Assembly: GCF_014199685.1 (NCBI RefSeq)
Contig: NZ_JACHNZ010000009.1
Span: 1 to 64,000 of the forward strand
Source: Sphingosinicella soli
GTDB lineage: Bacteria > Pseudomonadota > Alphaproteobacteria > Sphingomonadales > Sphingomonadaceae
Direction of reading: 5' to 3'
DNA: 64,000 nucleotides
The notes beneath the pieces were generated by a model. It was not told where the DNA came from, did no database searches, and was given only the letters and a program-made list of their open reading frames with translations. Positions within the stretch are counted from its first letter, which is position 1. Each line of letters begins with the position of its first letter. A program made the translations under genes and the position numbers. Shown here piece after piece: positions 18,501 to 25,815 of this stretch.

Positions 18501-18947
18501 ATGCCGGATTTCCAGAACTTCGAGATGACCTACTGGGTCTGGTTCGCCGCCGCTGCGGTGCTCGCGATCATGGAGATCGTCGCCCCCGGCATCTTCATGA
18601 TCTGGCTCGCGCTCGCCGCCGTCGCGACCGGCGTGATAACGCTCGCGATCGGCTTCGGCTGGGAATTGCAGCTTGCGGTCTTCGCCATCCTTTCGGTCGT
18701 CGCCGTGTTCGCGGGGCGGAATTTCCTGAAGCGCAATCCGGTGGAAACGACCGACAGCGGGCTCAACCGGCGCGGCGAACGCATGGTGGGGCAGAATGTG
18801 CAGGTGGTGGAAGCCATCGCAAACGGACGCGGCCGCGTGCAGGTGGGCGATTCGCCCTGGCTCGCAACCGGCCCCGACGCGCCCGCAGGCAGCATGGTCC
18901 GCATCACCGGCATCGACGGCGCGACGCTCCGCGTCGAACCCGTATAA
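18501..18947 (+). CDS. NfeD-like membrane protein
   Basis: A 148-residue partner of the SPFH protein. Two or three hydrophobic segments (VWFAAAAVLAIMEIVAPGIF, then IGFGWELQLAVFAILSVVAVF) are followed by a small C-terminal OB-fold-like domain (GQNVQVVEAIANGRGRVQVGDSPW). GGAGG lies just before the ATG and overlaps the end of the SPFH gene region. This is the short NfeD form without the N-terminal serine protease domain. Its stop is 3 bp from the end of rnpB, which is transcribed towards it. Confidence 0.9.
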   Translation: MPDFQNFEMTYWVWFAAAAVLAIMEIVAPGIFMIWLALAAVATGVITLAIGFGWELQLAVFAILSVVAVFAGRNFLKRNPVETTDSGLNRRGERMVGQNVQVVEAIANGRGRVQVGDSPWLATGPDAPAGSMVRITGIDGATLRVEPV

Positions 18948-18949
18948 AC

Positions 18950-19328
18950 GGTCAGAGGGTCTGTAAGCCGGGTTCTGTACTGCCCGCAAAGGCAGCGACG
19001 ACCATTCCTCTAGGACGACGCTTGCGCGCCGCCTCCAGCAACCTACCCGGGCGGTCCGGCCGGATAAGCCATGCGCCGCCCCTATTCGGTTTTGCTCCCG
19101 GTGGGGTTTGCCGTGCCGCTTCCGTTGCCGGTCGCGCGGTGCGCTCTTGCCGCACCCTTTCACCCTTGCCGTCCGGCGCAAGGCCATCGGGCGGTCTGCT
19201 CTCTGTGGCACTTTCCCTGGGGTCGCCCCCGCCGGGCGTTACCCGGCACCGTCTATCCGTGGAGCCCGGACTTTCCTCCCCGCCGTTCTTTCGAACCCTG
19301 GCGCGGCGGCCGTCCGACCCTCTGACCG
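18950..19328 (-). ncRNA. rnpB: RNase P RNA, bacterial class A
   Basis: Catalytic RNA that trims the 5' leader of tRNA precursors. On the minus strand the 5' part reads GAGGAAAGTCCGGGCTCC (conserved P3-P4/CRI-CRII region) and the 3' part carries ACAGAACCCGGCTTACAGA. The first 11 bases (GGTCAGAGGGT) pair exactly with the last 11 (ACCCTCTGACC) to form helix P1, which sets both ends within a base or two. The length of about 379 nt is normal. Several short open frames across this region are non-coding. Confidence 0.95.
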
Positions 19329-19334
19329 CCCCGG

Positions 19335-19363
19335 GAGATAGGACGGCTTCGAACCATTGACAA
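19335..19363 (-). promoter_or_regulatory. Promoter of rnpB
   Basis: On the minus strand TTGTCA (19363-19358) and TATCTC (19340-19335) are separated by 17 bp. A start 7 bp below the -10 box falls on position 19328, exactly the 5' end predicted from helix P1. The agreement of the two independent signals supports both. Confidence 0.6.
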
Positions 19364-19565
19364 GATCACGCCATACAGAAGACCGATACTTCAATGCAGG
19401 TCGCGCTCGACTACATCGACAACATCAACCCCGCCGGGCAGCGCTTCGTTCGTAAATTCTGCGTTCAGATGAAAGCAGCGAGTTGTCTTCCCCGTGATGC
19501 GGGGCTAGCTGCATTGCATCGCCGTGATCACAGGGATTTCGGCAGGCAGGGTTTCAGGAGGCGGT

Positions 19566-19679
19566 ATGCGTTACGTAATGGTGGCTGCGGTGCTGCTGCT
19601 TGCAGCGTGCAATACGATCGGCGGCGTGGGCAAGGATTTGCAATCGGCCGGCGAAACGGTTTCCGACGCCGCAAACTAG
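19566..19679 (+). CDS. Entericidin-like small lipoprotein
   Basis: A 37-residue peptide beginning MRYVMVAAVLLLAACNTIGG, with a lipobox LAAC and Cys15 as the lipidated residue. It continues VGKDLQSAGETVSDAAN, matching the entericidin A/B family of tiny cell-envelope lipoproteins, which are stationary-phase or stress induced. AGGAGG lies four bases upstream of the ATG. Only one copy is present, so the E. coli antidote/toxin pair arrangement is not seen. The 192 bases between it and the rnpB promoter contain no gene I can support. Confidence 0.85.
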   Translation: MRYVMVAAVLLLAACNTIGGVGKDLQSAGETVSDAAN

Positions 19680-19734
19680 GTGTTCGCGGCGCCCGAGTGC
19701 GGTAGGGCACCTGTCGTCATTTCAGGATACCGGG

Positions 19735-20712
19735 ATGCTCGGCAAGCTGCGCCCTGACACCTTTACGATCGCGCTGGTGGCGACGGTGCTCGTCGCGACC
19801 GTGCTGCCGTGCCGTGGCGACGCCGCGATCGCCTTCGCCTGGGCGGCGAAGGCGGCGATCATGCTGCTGTTCTTCCTGCACGGCGCCAAGCTCTCGCGCG
19901 AAGCAATCGTGCGCGGCGCAGGCGCGGTGAAACTGCATGTCGCAGGGCTCAGCCTCACCTATCTCGCGTTTCCCGGTATCGGCCTGCTGATCGCGCTTTT
20001 GCCGGAAAGCCTGGTGAGCGCCGATATCAAGGCGGGGATCATGTTCCTCGCCGTGCTGCCGTCCACGGTCCAGTCGGCGATCGCCTTCACCTCGATCAGT
20101 CACGGCAATGTCGCAGGCGCGATATGCAGCGCCTCGCTTTCCAACCTTTTAGGCGTGTTTCTGACCCCCGTTCTCGCCGGGCTTCTGATCCACGCCCAGG
20201 GGACGACGGGCGCGATCGACACGCTCGCGGCGATCCGTTCGGTCGTGGTCACGGTCCTCATTCCCTTTGTCGTCGGGCACATGTCGCGGCCGCTGACCGC
20301 CGGGCTGATCGCGCGCCATGGGGCGATCATCGGCAAGGTTGACCGGGGCGCGATCCTGCTTGTGGTTTATACTGCGTTCAGCGCGGCGGTCGTGGACGGG
20401 CTCTGGTCGCGCGTATCCGGCTTCGACCTTGCCGTCGTCGCGGGTCTCAGCGTCGTGATGCTCGGCGCGATTCTGGCGCTTTCGCTGTGGATGGCACACA
20501 TCACCGGCATGTCCCGCGCCGACAAGGTCGCCTTGCTGTTCTGCGGTTCGACGAAGAGCCTCGCGAGCGGGGTTCCCATCGCCGCAGCGCTTTTCGCAGC
20601 GCCGGTCGTCGGCATGCTCATGCTGCCGCTGCTCATCTACCACCAGATCCAGCTGATCGCCTGCGCCGTGATCGCACGCGTCTATGCCGATCACGAAGGT
20701 TACAAAGGTTAG
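19735..20712 (+). CDS. Bile acid:sodium symporter (BASS) family transporter
   Basis: A 325-residue polytopic inner-membrane protein of the SBF-like group. Hallmarks are MLLFFLHGAKLSREA, FLAVLPSTVQSAIAFTSISHGN with the Na+-binding crossover region, and LFCGSTKSLASGVPIA near the C-terminus, a repeat of the same motif. It presumably imports an organic anion with sodium; in other bacteria such proteins carry pantothenate, keto acids or sulfur compounds. Its stop overlaps the convergent Lrp regulator by 4 bp. The link to the neighbouring amino-acid genes is inference. Confidence 0.85.
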   Translation: MLGKLRPDTFTIALVATVLVATVLPCRGDAAIAFAWAAKAAIMLLFFLHGAKLSREAIVRGAGAVKLHVAGLSLTYLAFPGIGLLIALLPESLVSADIKAGIMFLAVLPSTVQSAIAFTSISHGNVAGAICSASLSNLLGVFLTPVLAGLLIHAQGTTGAIDTLAAIRSVVVTVLIPFVVGHMSRPLTAGLIARHGAIIGKVDRGAILLVVYTAFSAAVVDGLWSRVSGFDLAVVAGLSVVMLGAILALSLWMAHITGMSRADKVALLFCGSTKSLASGVPIAAALFAAPVVGMLMLPLLIYHQIQLIACAVIARVYADHEGYKG

Positions 20713-21161
20713 ACCGGGACGGCGGTCGTGTATTTGATCCGCTTGAGCGCGAAATGCGAGGCGGTTGAGGCGACAGCCGCGTGGTTCAAGAGCTTGCGCA
20801 TCAGGAACGCCTCGTAGGCGCCGACGTCCGCGACGGCGACGCGCAGCTGATAGTCCCACTCGCCGGACATGGAGAGGCACTCCATGATCTCCTCGCGCGC
20901 CAGCACCCACGCCTCGAACTCCTCGCGGGCGCCGCGTTCGTGCGACTTGATGCGGACCTGGCAGACGACATCGAGCCCCTTGCCGACCGCGTCGCGGTTC
21001 ACAAGGCGCACGACCGGCCCCAGCACGCCCCCGCTTTCTAGGTTGCGGATACGGCGCCAGCATGACGCCGCGGACGCGCCGACGCGTTCACCGAGCGCGG
21101 CGCTGCTGATGCCGCCGTCTTCCTGCATGATTCGGACGATCTGGCGGTCGACTTCATCCAT
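20709..21161 (-). CDS. Lrp/AsnC-family transcriptional regulator
   Basis: A 150-residue regulator. The N-terminal helix-turn-helix reads MDEVDRQIVRIMQEDG and GERVGASAASCWRRIRNLE, and the C-terminal RAM domain has MECLSMSGEWDYQLRVAV, the usual effector-binding region. It is divergent from an aromatic/aspartate-type aminotransferase and a 2-oxoacid dehydrogenase operon, across a gap that carries a long inverted repeat. It likely controls that operon in response to an amino acid. Confidence 0.9.
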   Translation of the reverse strand: MDEVDRQIVRIMQEDGGISSAALGERVGASAASCWRRIRNLESGGVLGPVVRLVNRDAVGKGLDVVCQVRIKSHERGAREEFEAWVLAREEIMECLSMSGEWDYQLRVAVADVGAYEAFLMRKLLNHAAVASTASHFALKRIKYTTAVPV

Positions 21162-21219
21162 GTGACACGTTCATTTCACAATCACCGGCAAATTCGCGAT
21201 AACTCATCACATATACACG

Positions 21220-21256
21220 AAAACGGTTGAATATTGAAAGAAGTATTCGCCGTTTT
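21220..21256. promoter_or_regulatory. Long inverted repeat, candidate Lrp/AsnC operator
   Basis: The left arm AAAACGG-TT-GAATA and the right arm TATTC-G-CCGTTTT are complementary except for one extra base, around a 10-bp centre. It lies between the divergent regulator and the aminotransferase, 40 to 76 bp before the aminotransferase start. Its position and symmetry suit autoregulation and control of the operon. Confidence 0.5.
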
Positions 21257-21295
21257 ACGCTTATCCTGTTCACACACCGTATTGGGGATGATGGG

Positions 21296-22480
21296 ATGAG
21301 CGAAACACCGACAGCACACCAAACCGGATCGATCCTGGATGGACTTTGCGCCCAGCCCGCCGACCCGCTGCTCGCGCTAATCGGCATGTTCCGCGACGAC
21401 CCCCGGCCCGGCAAAATCGATATGGGCGTCGGCGTCTACCGCGATGCGGACGGCAAGACGCCGGTGATGGCCGCCGTGAAGGCCGCCGAGGCCATCCTGC
21501 TGAAGGACCAGCAGACGAAATCGTACCTTGGCCCGGAAGGCGATGCGCGCTTTGCCGAACTGCTGACGCCCATCATTTTCGGCGACGTGGACGCCGCGCG
21601 GCTTTGCGGCGTGCAGACACCGGGCGGCACGGGCGCGCTGCGGCTGGGGGCGGAGCTTTTGGCGCGCGGCCGCGCGGGGACGCGTGTCCTCGTCGGCACG
21701 CCGACGTGGCCGAACCACGTGCCGTTGATGGAGGCGGCCGGGCTGAAGCTCGTGCCGTTCAAGCACTTCGATGTCGCCACGCAGGCGCTTTGCTTCGACG
21801 AGACGCTGGCCGCGATCAATGCCGCCGAACGGGGTGACGTGATCCTGCTGCACGGCTGCTGCCACAACCCCACGGGCGCCGACTACACGGTGGAGCAGTG
21901 GAACACGCTTGCGCCGCTGATCGCAGAACGGGGGCTGCTGCCTTTTGTCGACCTCGCCTATCAGGGCCTCGGACACGGGCTTGATGCCGATGCGGCCGGG
22001 CTGCGCGCGGTCGTTGCGCACAATCCCGAAGTGCTCGTCGCGTATAGCTGCGACAAGAATTTCGGCCTGTACAGGGAGCGTGTCGGCGCCCTGTTCGTGG
22101 TCTCGGACAGAGCGGAACTGATCCAGTCCAACCTGCTGGCGCTCGCGCGCGCCAACTGGTCGATGCCGCCCGATCACGGCGCCGCCATCGTGCGCACCAT
22201 TCTCGACAGCCCCGAACTGACGGCAAGCTGGCGCGCGGAACTCGATGCGATGCGGCTGCGTATCCTCGGCGTTCGCGAAGCTGTCGCAGCGCATGACCCG
22301 GCGATCGATCTGACTCGGCAATCGGGAATGTTTTCAATGTTGTCGTTGAGCACCGAACAGATCCGCGCGCTGCGCGAAGTTCACGCTGTTTACATGGCCG
22401 GATCTGGCCGGATCAACGTGGCGGGACTGACGCCGGACGCCATCCCCGCGTTCGCCGCCGCCGTTGCTGCCGTTCGCTGA
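21296..22480 (+). CDS. Aromatic/aspartate aminotransferase (class I, TyrB/AspC type)
   Basis: A PLP-dependent transaminase of 394 residues, the usual length. Family features are KIDMGVGVYRDADGKTPV near the N-terminus, YLGPEGD, LHGCCHNPTGADYT, FVDLAYQGLGHGLDADA and the PLP-lysine region SCDKNFGLYRERVGAL. In most members the residue before the Lys is Ser; here it is Asp. The C-terminal SGRINVAGL carries the substrate-carboxylate Arg. The ATG at 21296 follows GGGGATGATGGG. It is followed after 12 bp by the dehydrogenase E1 gene, so the pair would turn an amino acid into a 2-oxo acid and then an acyl-CoA. Confidence 0.9.
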   Translation: MSETPTAHQTGSILDGLCAQPADPLLALIGMFRDDPRPGKIDMGVGVYRDADGKTPVMAAVKAAEAILLKDQQTKSYLGPEGDARFAELLTPIIFGDVDAARLCGVQTPGGTGALRLGAELLARGRAGTRVLVGTPTWPNHVPLMEAAGLKLVPFKHFDVATQALCFDETLAAINAAERGDVILLHGCCHNPTGADYTVEQWNTLAPLIAERGLLPFVDLAYQGLGHGLDADAAGLRAVVAHNPEVLVAYSCDKNFGLYRERVGALFVVSDRAELIQSNLLALARANWSMPPDHGAAIVRTILDSPELTASWRAELDAMRLRILGVREAVAAHDPAIDLTRQSGMFSMLSLSTEQIRALREVHAVYMAGSGRINVAGLTPDAIPAFAAAVAAVR

Positions 22481-22492
22481 GAGGAAAACATC

Positions 22493-24574
22493 ATGGGCCA
22501 GGCAACCGCACTCAAGGCGCCGCTCCGCAACGCACCCGACGAACGTGTCGATTGGCGGCGCGTCACCTATCTGCTGAACCTGTCGCGCGCGCTCGACGCG
22601 ATGGAGGAGCAGCGGCTCGTGCCCGAGAAGAAGGTGCTCTACCAATTCTCCGCGCGCGGGCACGACATGGCGCAGATCCTGCTCGGCAGCCAACTGGAAA
22701 ATCCCCGCGACGCGACCTGCGGCTACTACCGCTCGCGGCCCCTGCTGCTGGCGCTCGGCGTCGATGTGGCCGACGCGCTCGGATCGTCGATGGGCCGCGC
22801 GGGCGGCTATTCGGACGGGCGCGACATCGGCGTGGTGTTCAACTACCCGAACCCGGACGGCGCCTCGGCGCTGCCGATGTGCGGCGGCGTCGGCGCGCAG
22901 TACACACCGACCGCAGGCTGGGCGCAGGCGATCGAATACTACCGCGATGTCATCAAGGATCCCGCCTATGACGACGCGCTCGCCGTCGTGCTCGGCGGCG
23001 ACGGCTCGGTCGCCTCGAACGGTTTCTGGGCAGCGCTGACCATCGCCACCACGCAGAAGCTGCCGATGCTGTTCTACATCGAGGACAACGGCTACGGCAT
23101 CTCCGTGCCCTCGTCGTTTCAGACGCCGGGCGGCAACATCGCCGCCAATCTCGCGTCGTGGCAGGATCTGCGCATCATCGACGGCGACGGCACCGATCCG
23201 GCGGAAGCCGCGCGGCTGACCGAGGAAGCCGTTCGCTATGTGCGGGAAGAACGTGCCCCCGCGCTACTCCGCCTTACCGTGCCCCGCCTGCAGGGCCACA
23301 GCTTCCAGGACACGCAGACCTACAAGGATGAGAATTTCGTCGCTTCGGAATGGGCGCGCGATCCGCTGCCGAAGCTGAAGTCGTACCTCGTTCCGGCTCT
23401 GCTTTCCGAAAGCGAGTGGGCGGCGATCGAGGACGAGGCGCAGGCCGATGCCGAAGCCGCGCGCGAGCGCGCCGAGGCGCGGCCGGTGGCGGACCCGGAA
23501 ACCGTGATGCGCAACGTCTTCTTCGAAGGCGACATCCAGACCGTCGGCGGACAGTGGGCACACGGCTACACGCCGCCTGCCTCCACCGACCAGCCCAGAC
23601 CCGAAGGCCAGCGCATCAACATGGTGACGGCGATCCGCCGCACGCTGGAGCGCGAGCTGGAGATCAACGCGCGCGTCGTGCTGTTCGGCGAGGACATCGG
23701 CCCCAAGGGCGGCGTCCATGCCGTGACGCTGGGCCTGCAGGACCGCTTCGGCGAGGCGCGCGTGTTCGACACCAGCCTTTCGGAAGAAGGTATCATCGGC
23801 CGCGCCGTCGGCATGGCGCTCGCCGGGCTGATGCCCGTGCCGGAAATCCAGTTCCGCAAATATGCCGAGCCCGCCACCGAGCAGATCAACGACTGCGGCA
23901 CGATGCGCTGGCGCACCAACAACCGCTTCGCCGCGCCGATGGTGCTGCGCATTCCCGGCGGCTTCTTCAAATGCGGCGATCCGTGGCACAGCCAGACGAA
24001 CGAAGTGGCGTTCATCCACAACCCCGGCTGGAAGGTCGCGGTGCCTTCGAATGCCGAGGATGCCGTGGGGCTGCTGCGCGGCGCGCTGCGCGGCAACGAC
24101 CCGGTGATCTTCTTCGAACACCGCGCGATGCTGGACCATGCGTGGGCGCGGCGGCCATATCCGGGCGACGATTTCGTGCTGGAGTTCGGCAAGGCGAAAC
24201 ACACGCGCGAAGGCAGCGACATCACGATCATCACGTGGGGCGCGATGGTGCAGCGCTGCGAGGAGGCAGCCGAGGGCCGCTCCGCCGACGTGATCGACCT
24301 GCGCACGTTGATGCCGTGGGACAAGGCCGCAGTGCTTGCCTCCGTGCGCCGCACCGGACGCTGCCTGATCGTGCATGAAGACCTGCAAACGGCGGGCTTC
24401 GGCGCGGAAATCGCCGCCGTGGTGGCCGACGAAGCCTTCACGCACCTCGACGCGCCGGTCGCGCGGCTGACGATGCCGGACATCCCCAGCCCGCACAATC
24501 CGGTGCTGCTCAACTGGGCGGTGCCCTCGGTCGAGCGCATCCGCGCGAAGATCGACGACATCATCGGCTTCTGA
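22493..24574 (+). CDS. 2-oxoacid dehydrogenase E1, fused alpha and beta subunits
   Basis: Thiamine-diphosphate-dependent decarboxylase of a 2-oxoacid dehydrogenase complex, 693 residues. Residues about 30-360 are the alpha part: FSARGHDMAQIL, YYRSRPLLLALG, and the ThDP motif GDGSVASNGFWAAL ending in EDN near 169-200. Residues about 370-693 are the beta part: LFGEDIGPKGGVHAVT, FDTSLSEEGIIGRAVGMALAG, and a C-terminal VHEDLQTAGFGAEIA. Separate alpha and beta genes are the usual form. GAGGAAA lies before the ATG. The next gene encodes E2. No E3 is present in the window, so it probably shares one. Branched-chain or aromatic 2-oxo acids are the likely substrates. Confidence 0.9.
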   Translation: MGQATALKAPLRNAPDERVDWRRVTYLLNLSRALDAMEEQRLVPEKKVLYQFSARGHDMAQILLGSQLENPRDATCGYYRSRPLLLALGVDVADALGSSMGRAGGYSDGRDIGVVFNYPNPDGASALPMCGGVGAQYTPTAGWAQAIEYYRDVIKDPAYDDALAVVLGGDGSVASNGFWAALTIATTQKLPMLFYIEDNGYGISVPSSFQTPGGNIAANLASWQDLRIIDGDGTDPAEAARLTEEAVRYVREERAPALLRLTVPRLQGHSFQDTQTYKDENFVASEWARDPLPKLKSYLVPALLSESEWAAIEDEAQADAEAARERAEARPVADPETVMRNVFFEGDIQTVGGQWAHGYTPPASTDQPRPEGQRINMVTAIRRTLERELEINARVVLFGEDIGPKGGVHAVTLGLQDRFGEARVFDTSLSEEGIIGRAVGMALAGLMPVPEIQFRKYAEPATEQINDCGTMRWRTNNRFAAPMVLRIPGGFFKCGDPWHSQTNEVAFIHNPGWKVAVPSNAEDAVGLLRGALRGNDPVIFFEHRAMLDHAWARRPYPGDDFVLEFGKAKHTREGSDITIITWGAMVQRCEEAAEGRSADVIDLRTLMPWDKAAVLASVRRTGRCLIVHEDLQTAGFGAEIAAVVADEAFTHLDAPVARLTMPDIPSPHNPVLLNWAVPSVERIRAKIDDIIGF

Positions 24575-24585
24575 AGGACAGACCC

Positions 24586-25809
24586 ATGATCGATATTCTC
24601 GTTCCCTACGAACAGGAGGGGACCAAGGCCATCGTACGGAGCTGGCTGAAAGCGGTCGGTGACGCCGTGAAGGAAAACGAGCCGCTCGTCGAACTCGAAA
24701 CCGACAAGGTGACGCAGGAGGTGCCTGCGCCCGCCGACGGCATTCTCGGCGAAATCATGCTCGATACCGACGCGGAGGCGACGCCCGGCGCGCTGCTCGG
24801 GCGACTGCGCCCGGCGGATGAAGCCGCGCCGCCGGCGCCGGAGCCGGAGCCGGAGGTGAAAGCCGCCGAGGCGCCGAAGACCGCAGCGGATGACAATGCG
24901 CGCCCTGCCCCCGCCAACTGGCTTTCGCCATCCGTGCGCCGCGCGGTTCAGGAACATGATGTCGATCCCGTCAACGTGACCGGAACCGGGCGCGGCGGTC
25001 GCATCACACGCAACGACGTGGAGCGCCATGTCGAGGCGCGCGCCAAGGCCCCGGCGAAGACCGAAACACCCAAACCCGCCGCACCACCGCCGCCACCGGC
25101 AAAGAGCGGCGGCGTCACCAGCGTGCCGCACGACCGGATGCGTCTCGCGATCGCGCGCAACATGCTCGGCTCCGTCACCACCGCGCCGCACGTCACCGCC
25201 GTGTTCGAGTGCGACTTTTCGGCAATCATGGCGCACCGCAAGCGGAACAAGGATGCGTTCGCCGCTTCGGGCGCGAGCCTGACCTTCACCGCCTATTTCA
25301 TCGCCGCGTGCGTGGAGGCGATGCGCGCCGCGCCCGCGATCAACAGCCGCTGGTTCGACGACCGGCTGGAGATCTACGACGACATCAACATCGGTGTCGG
25401 GACAGCGCTTGGCGACAAGGGCCTGATCGTGCCGGTCGTGCAGGGCGCGCAGGCGCTCTCGCTGCTCGGGATCGCACAGCGCCTCACCGACATGATCGCG
25501 CGCGCGCGTGACGGCAAGCTGACCGGCGGCGACGTTTCAGGCGGCACCTTCACGATTTCCAACCACGGCGTCTCGGGCTCGCTGCTCGCCGCGCCGATCA
25601 TCATCAGCCAGCCGCAATCCGCGATCCTGGGCATCGGCAAGACCGAGAAGCGCGTCGTGGTGCGCGAGGTCGGCGGCGTGGACACGATCCAGATCCGCCC
25701 GATGGCTTACGTGTCGCTCACCATCGACCACCGCGTCGTCGACGGGCATCAGACGAACACGTGGCTGAGCAAATTCGTCGAGGTGCTGGAGAATTGGCCG
25801 CTCGCCTGA
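24586..25809 (+). CDS. Dihydrolipoamide acyltransferase (E2) of a 2-oxoacid dehydrogenase
   Basis: The 407-residue core acyltransferase. The N-terminal lipoyl domain has ETDKVTQEVPAP, with Lys41 the lipoylated residue. A Pro/Ala/Glu linker is followed by the peripheral-subunit-binding domain (SPSVRRAVQEHDVDP, GTGRGGRITRNDV), a second linker, and the catalytic domain with the active-site DHRVVDG (His382, Asp386). It has one lipoyl domain. It sits 11 bp after the E1 gene and ends the operon, 6 bp from the convergent ATPase gene. Confidence 0.93.
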   Translation: MIDILVPYEQEGTKAIVRSWLKAVGDAVKENEPLVELETDKVTQEVPAPADGILGEIMLDTDAEATPGALLGRLRPADEAAPPAPEPEPEVKAAEAPKTAADDNARPAPANWLSPSVRRAVQEHDVDPVNVTGTGRGGRITRNDVERHVEARAKAPAKTETPKPAAPPPPPAKSGGVTSVPHDRMRLAIARNMLGSVTTAPHVTAVFECDFSAIMAHRKRNKDAFAASGASLTFTAYFIAACVEAMRAAPAINSRWFDDRLEIYDDINIGVGTALGDKGLIVPVVQGAQALSLLGIAQRLTDMIARARDGKLTGGDVSGGTFTISNHGVSGSLLAAPIIISQPQSAILGIGKTEKRVVVREVGGVDTIQIRPMAYVSLTIDHRVVDGHQTNTWLSKFVEVLENWPLA

Positions 25810-25815
25810 GCGTTC

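Noticed and set aside
19022-19360. Three short overlapping frames of 77-112 residues
   Set aside because: They lie inside the RNase P RNA gene and reflect its base composition.
19394-19705. A 103-residue frame overlapping the entericidin-like gene
   Set aside because: It has no ribosome-binding site and no similarity; the entericidin frame on the same strand explains the region.
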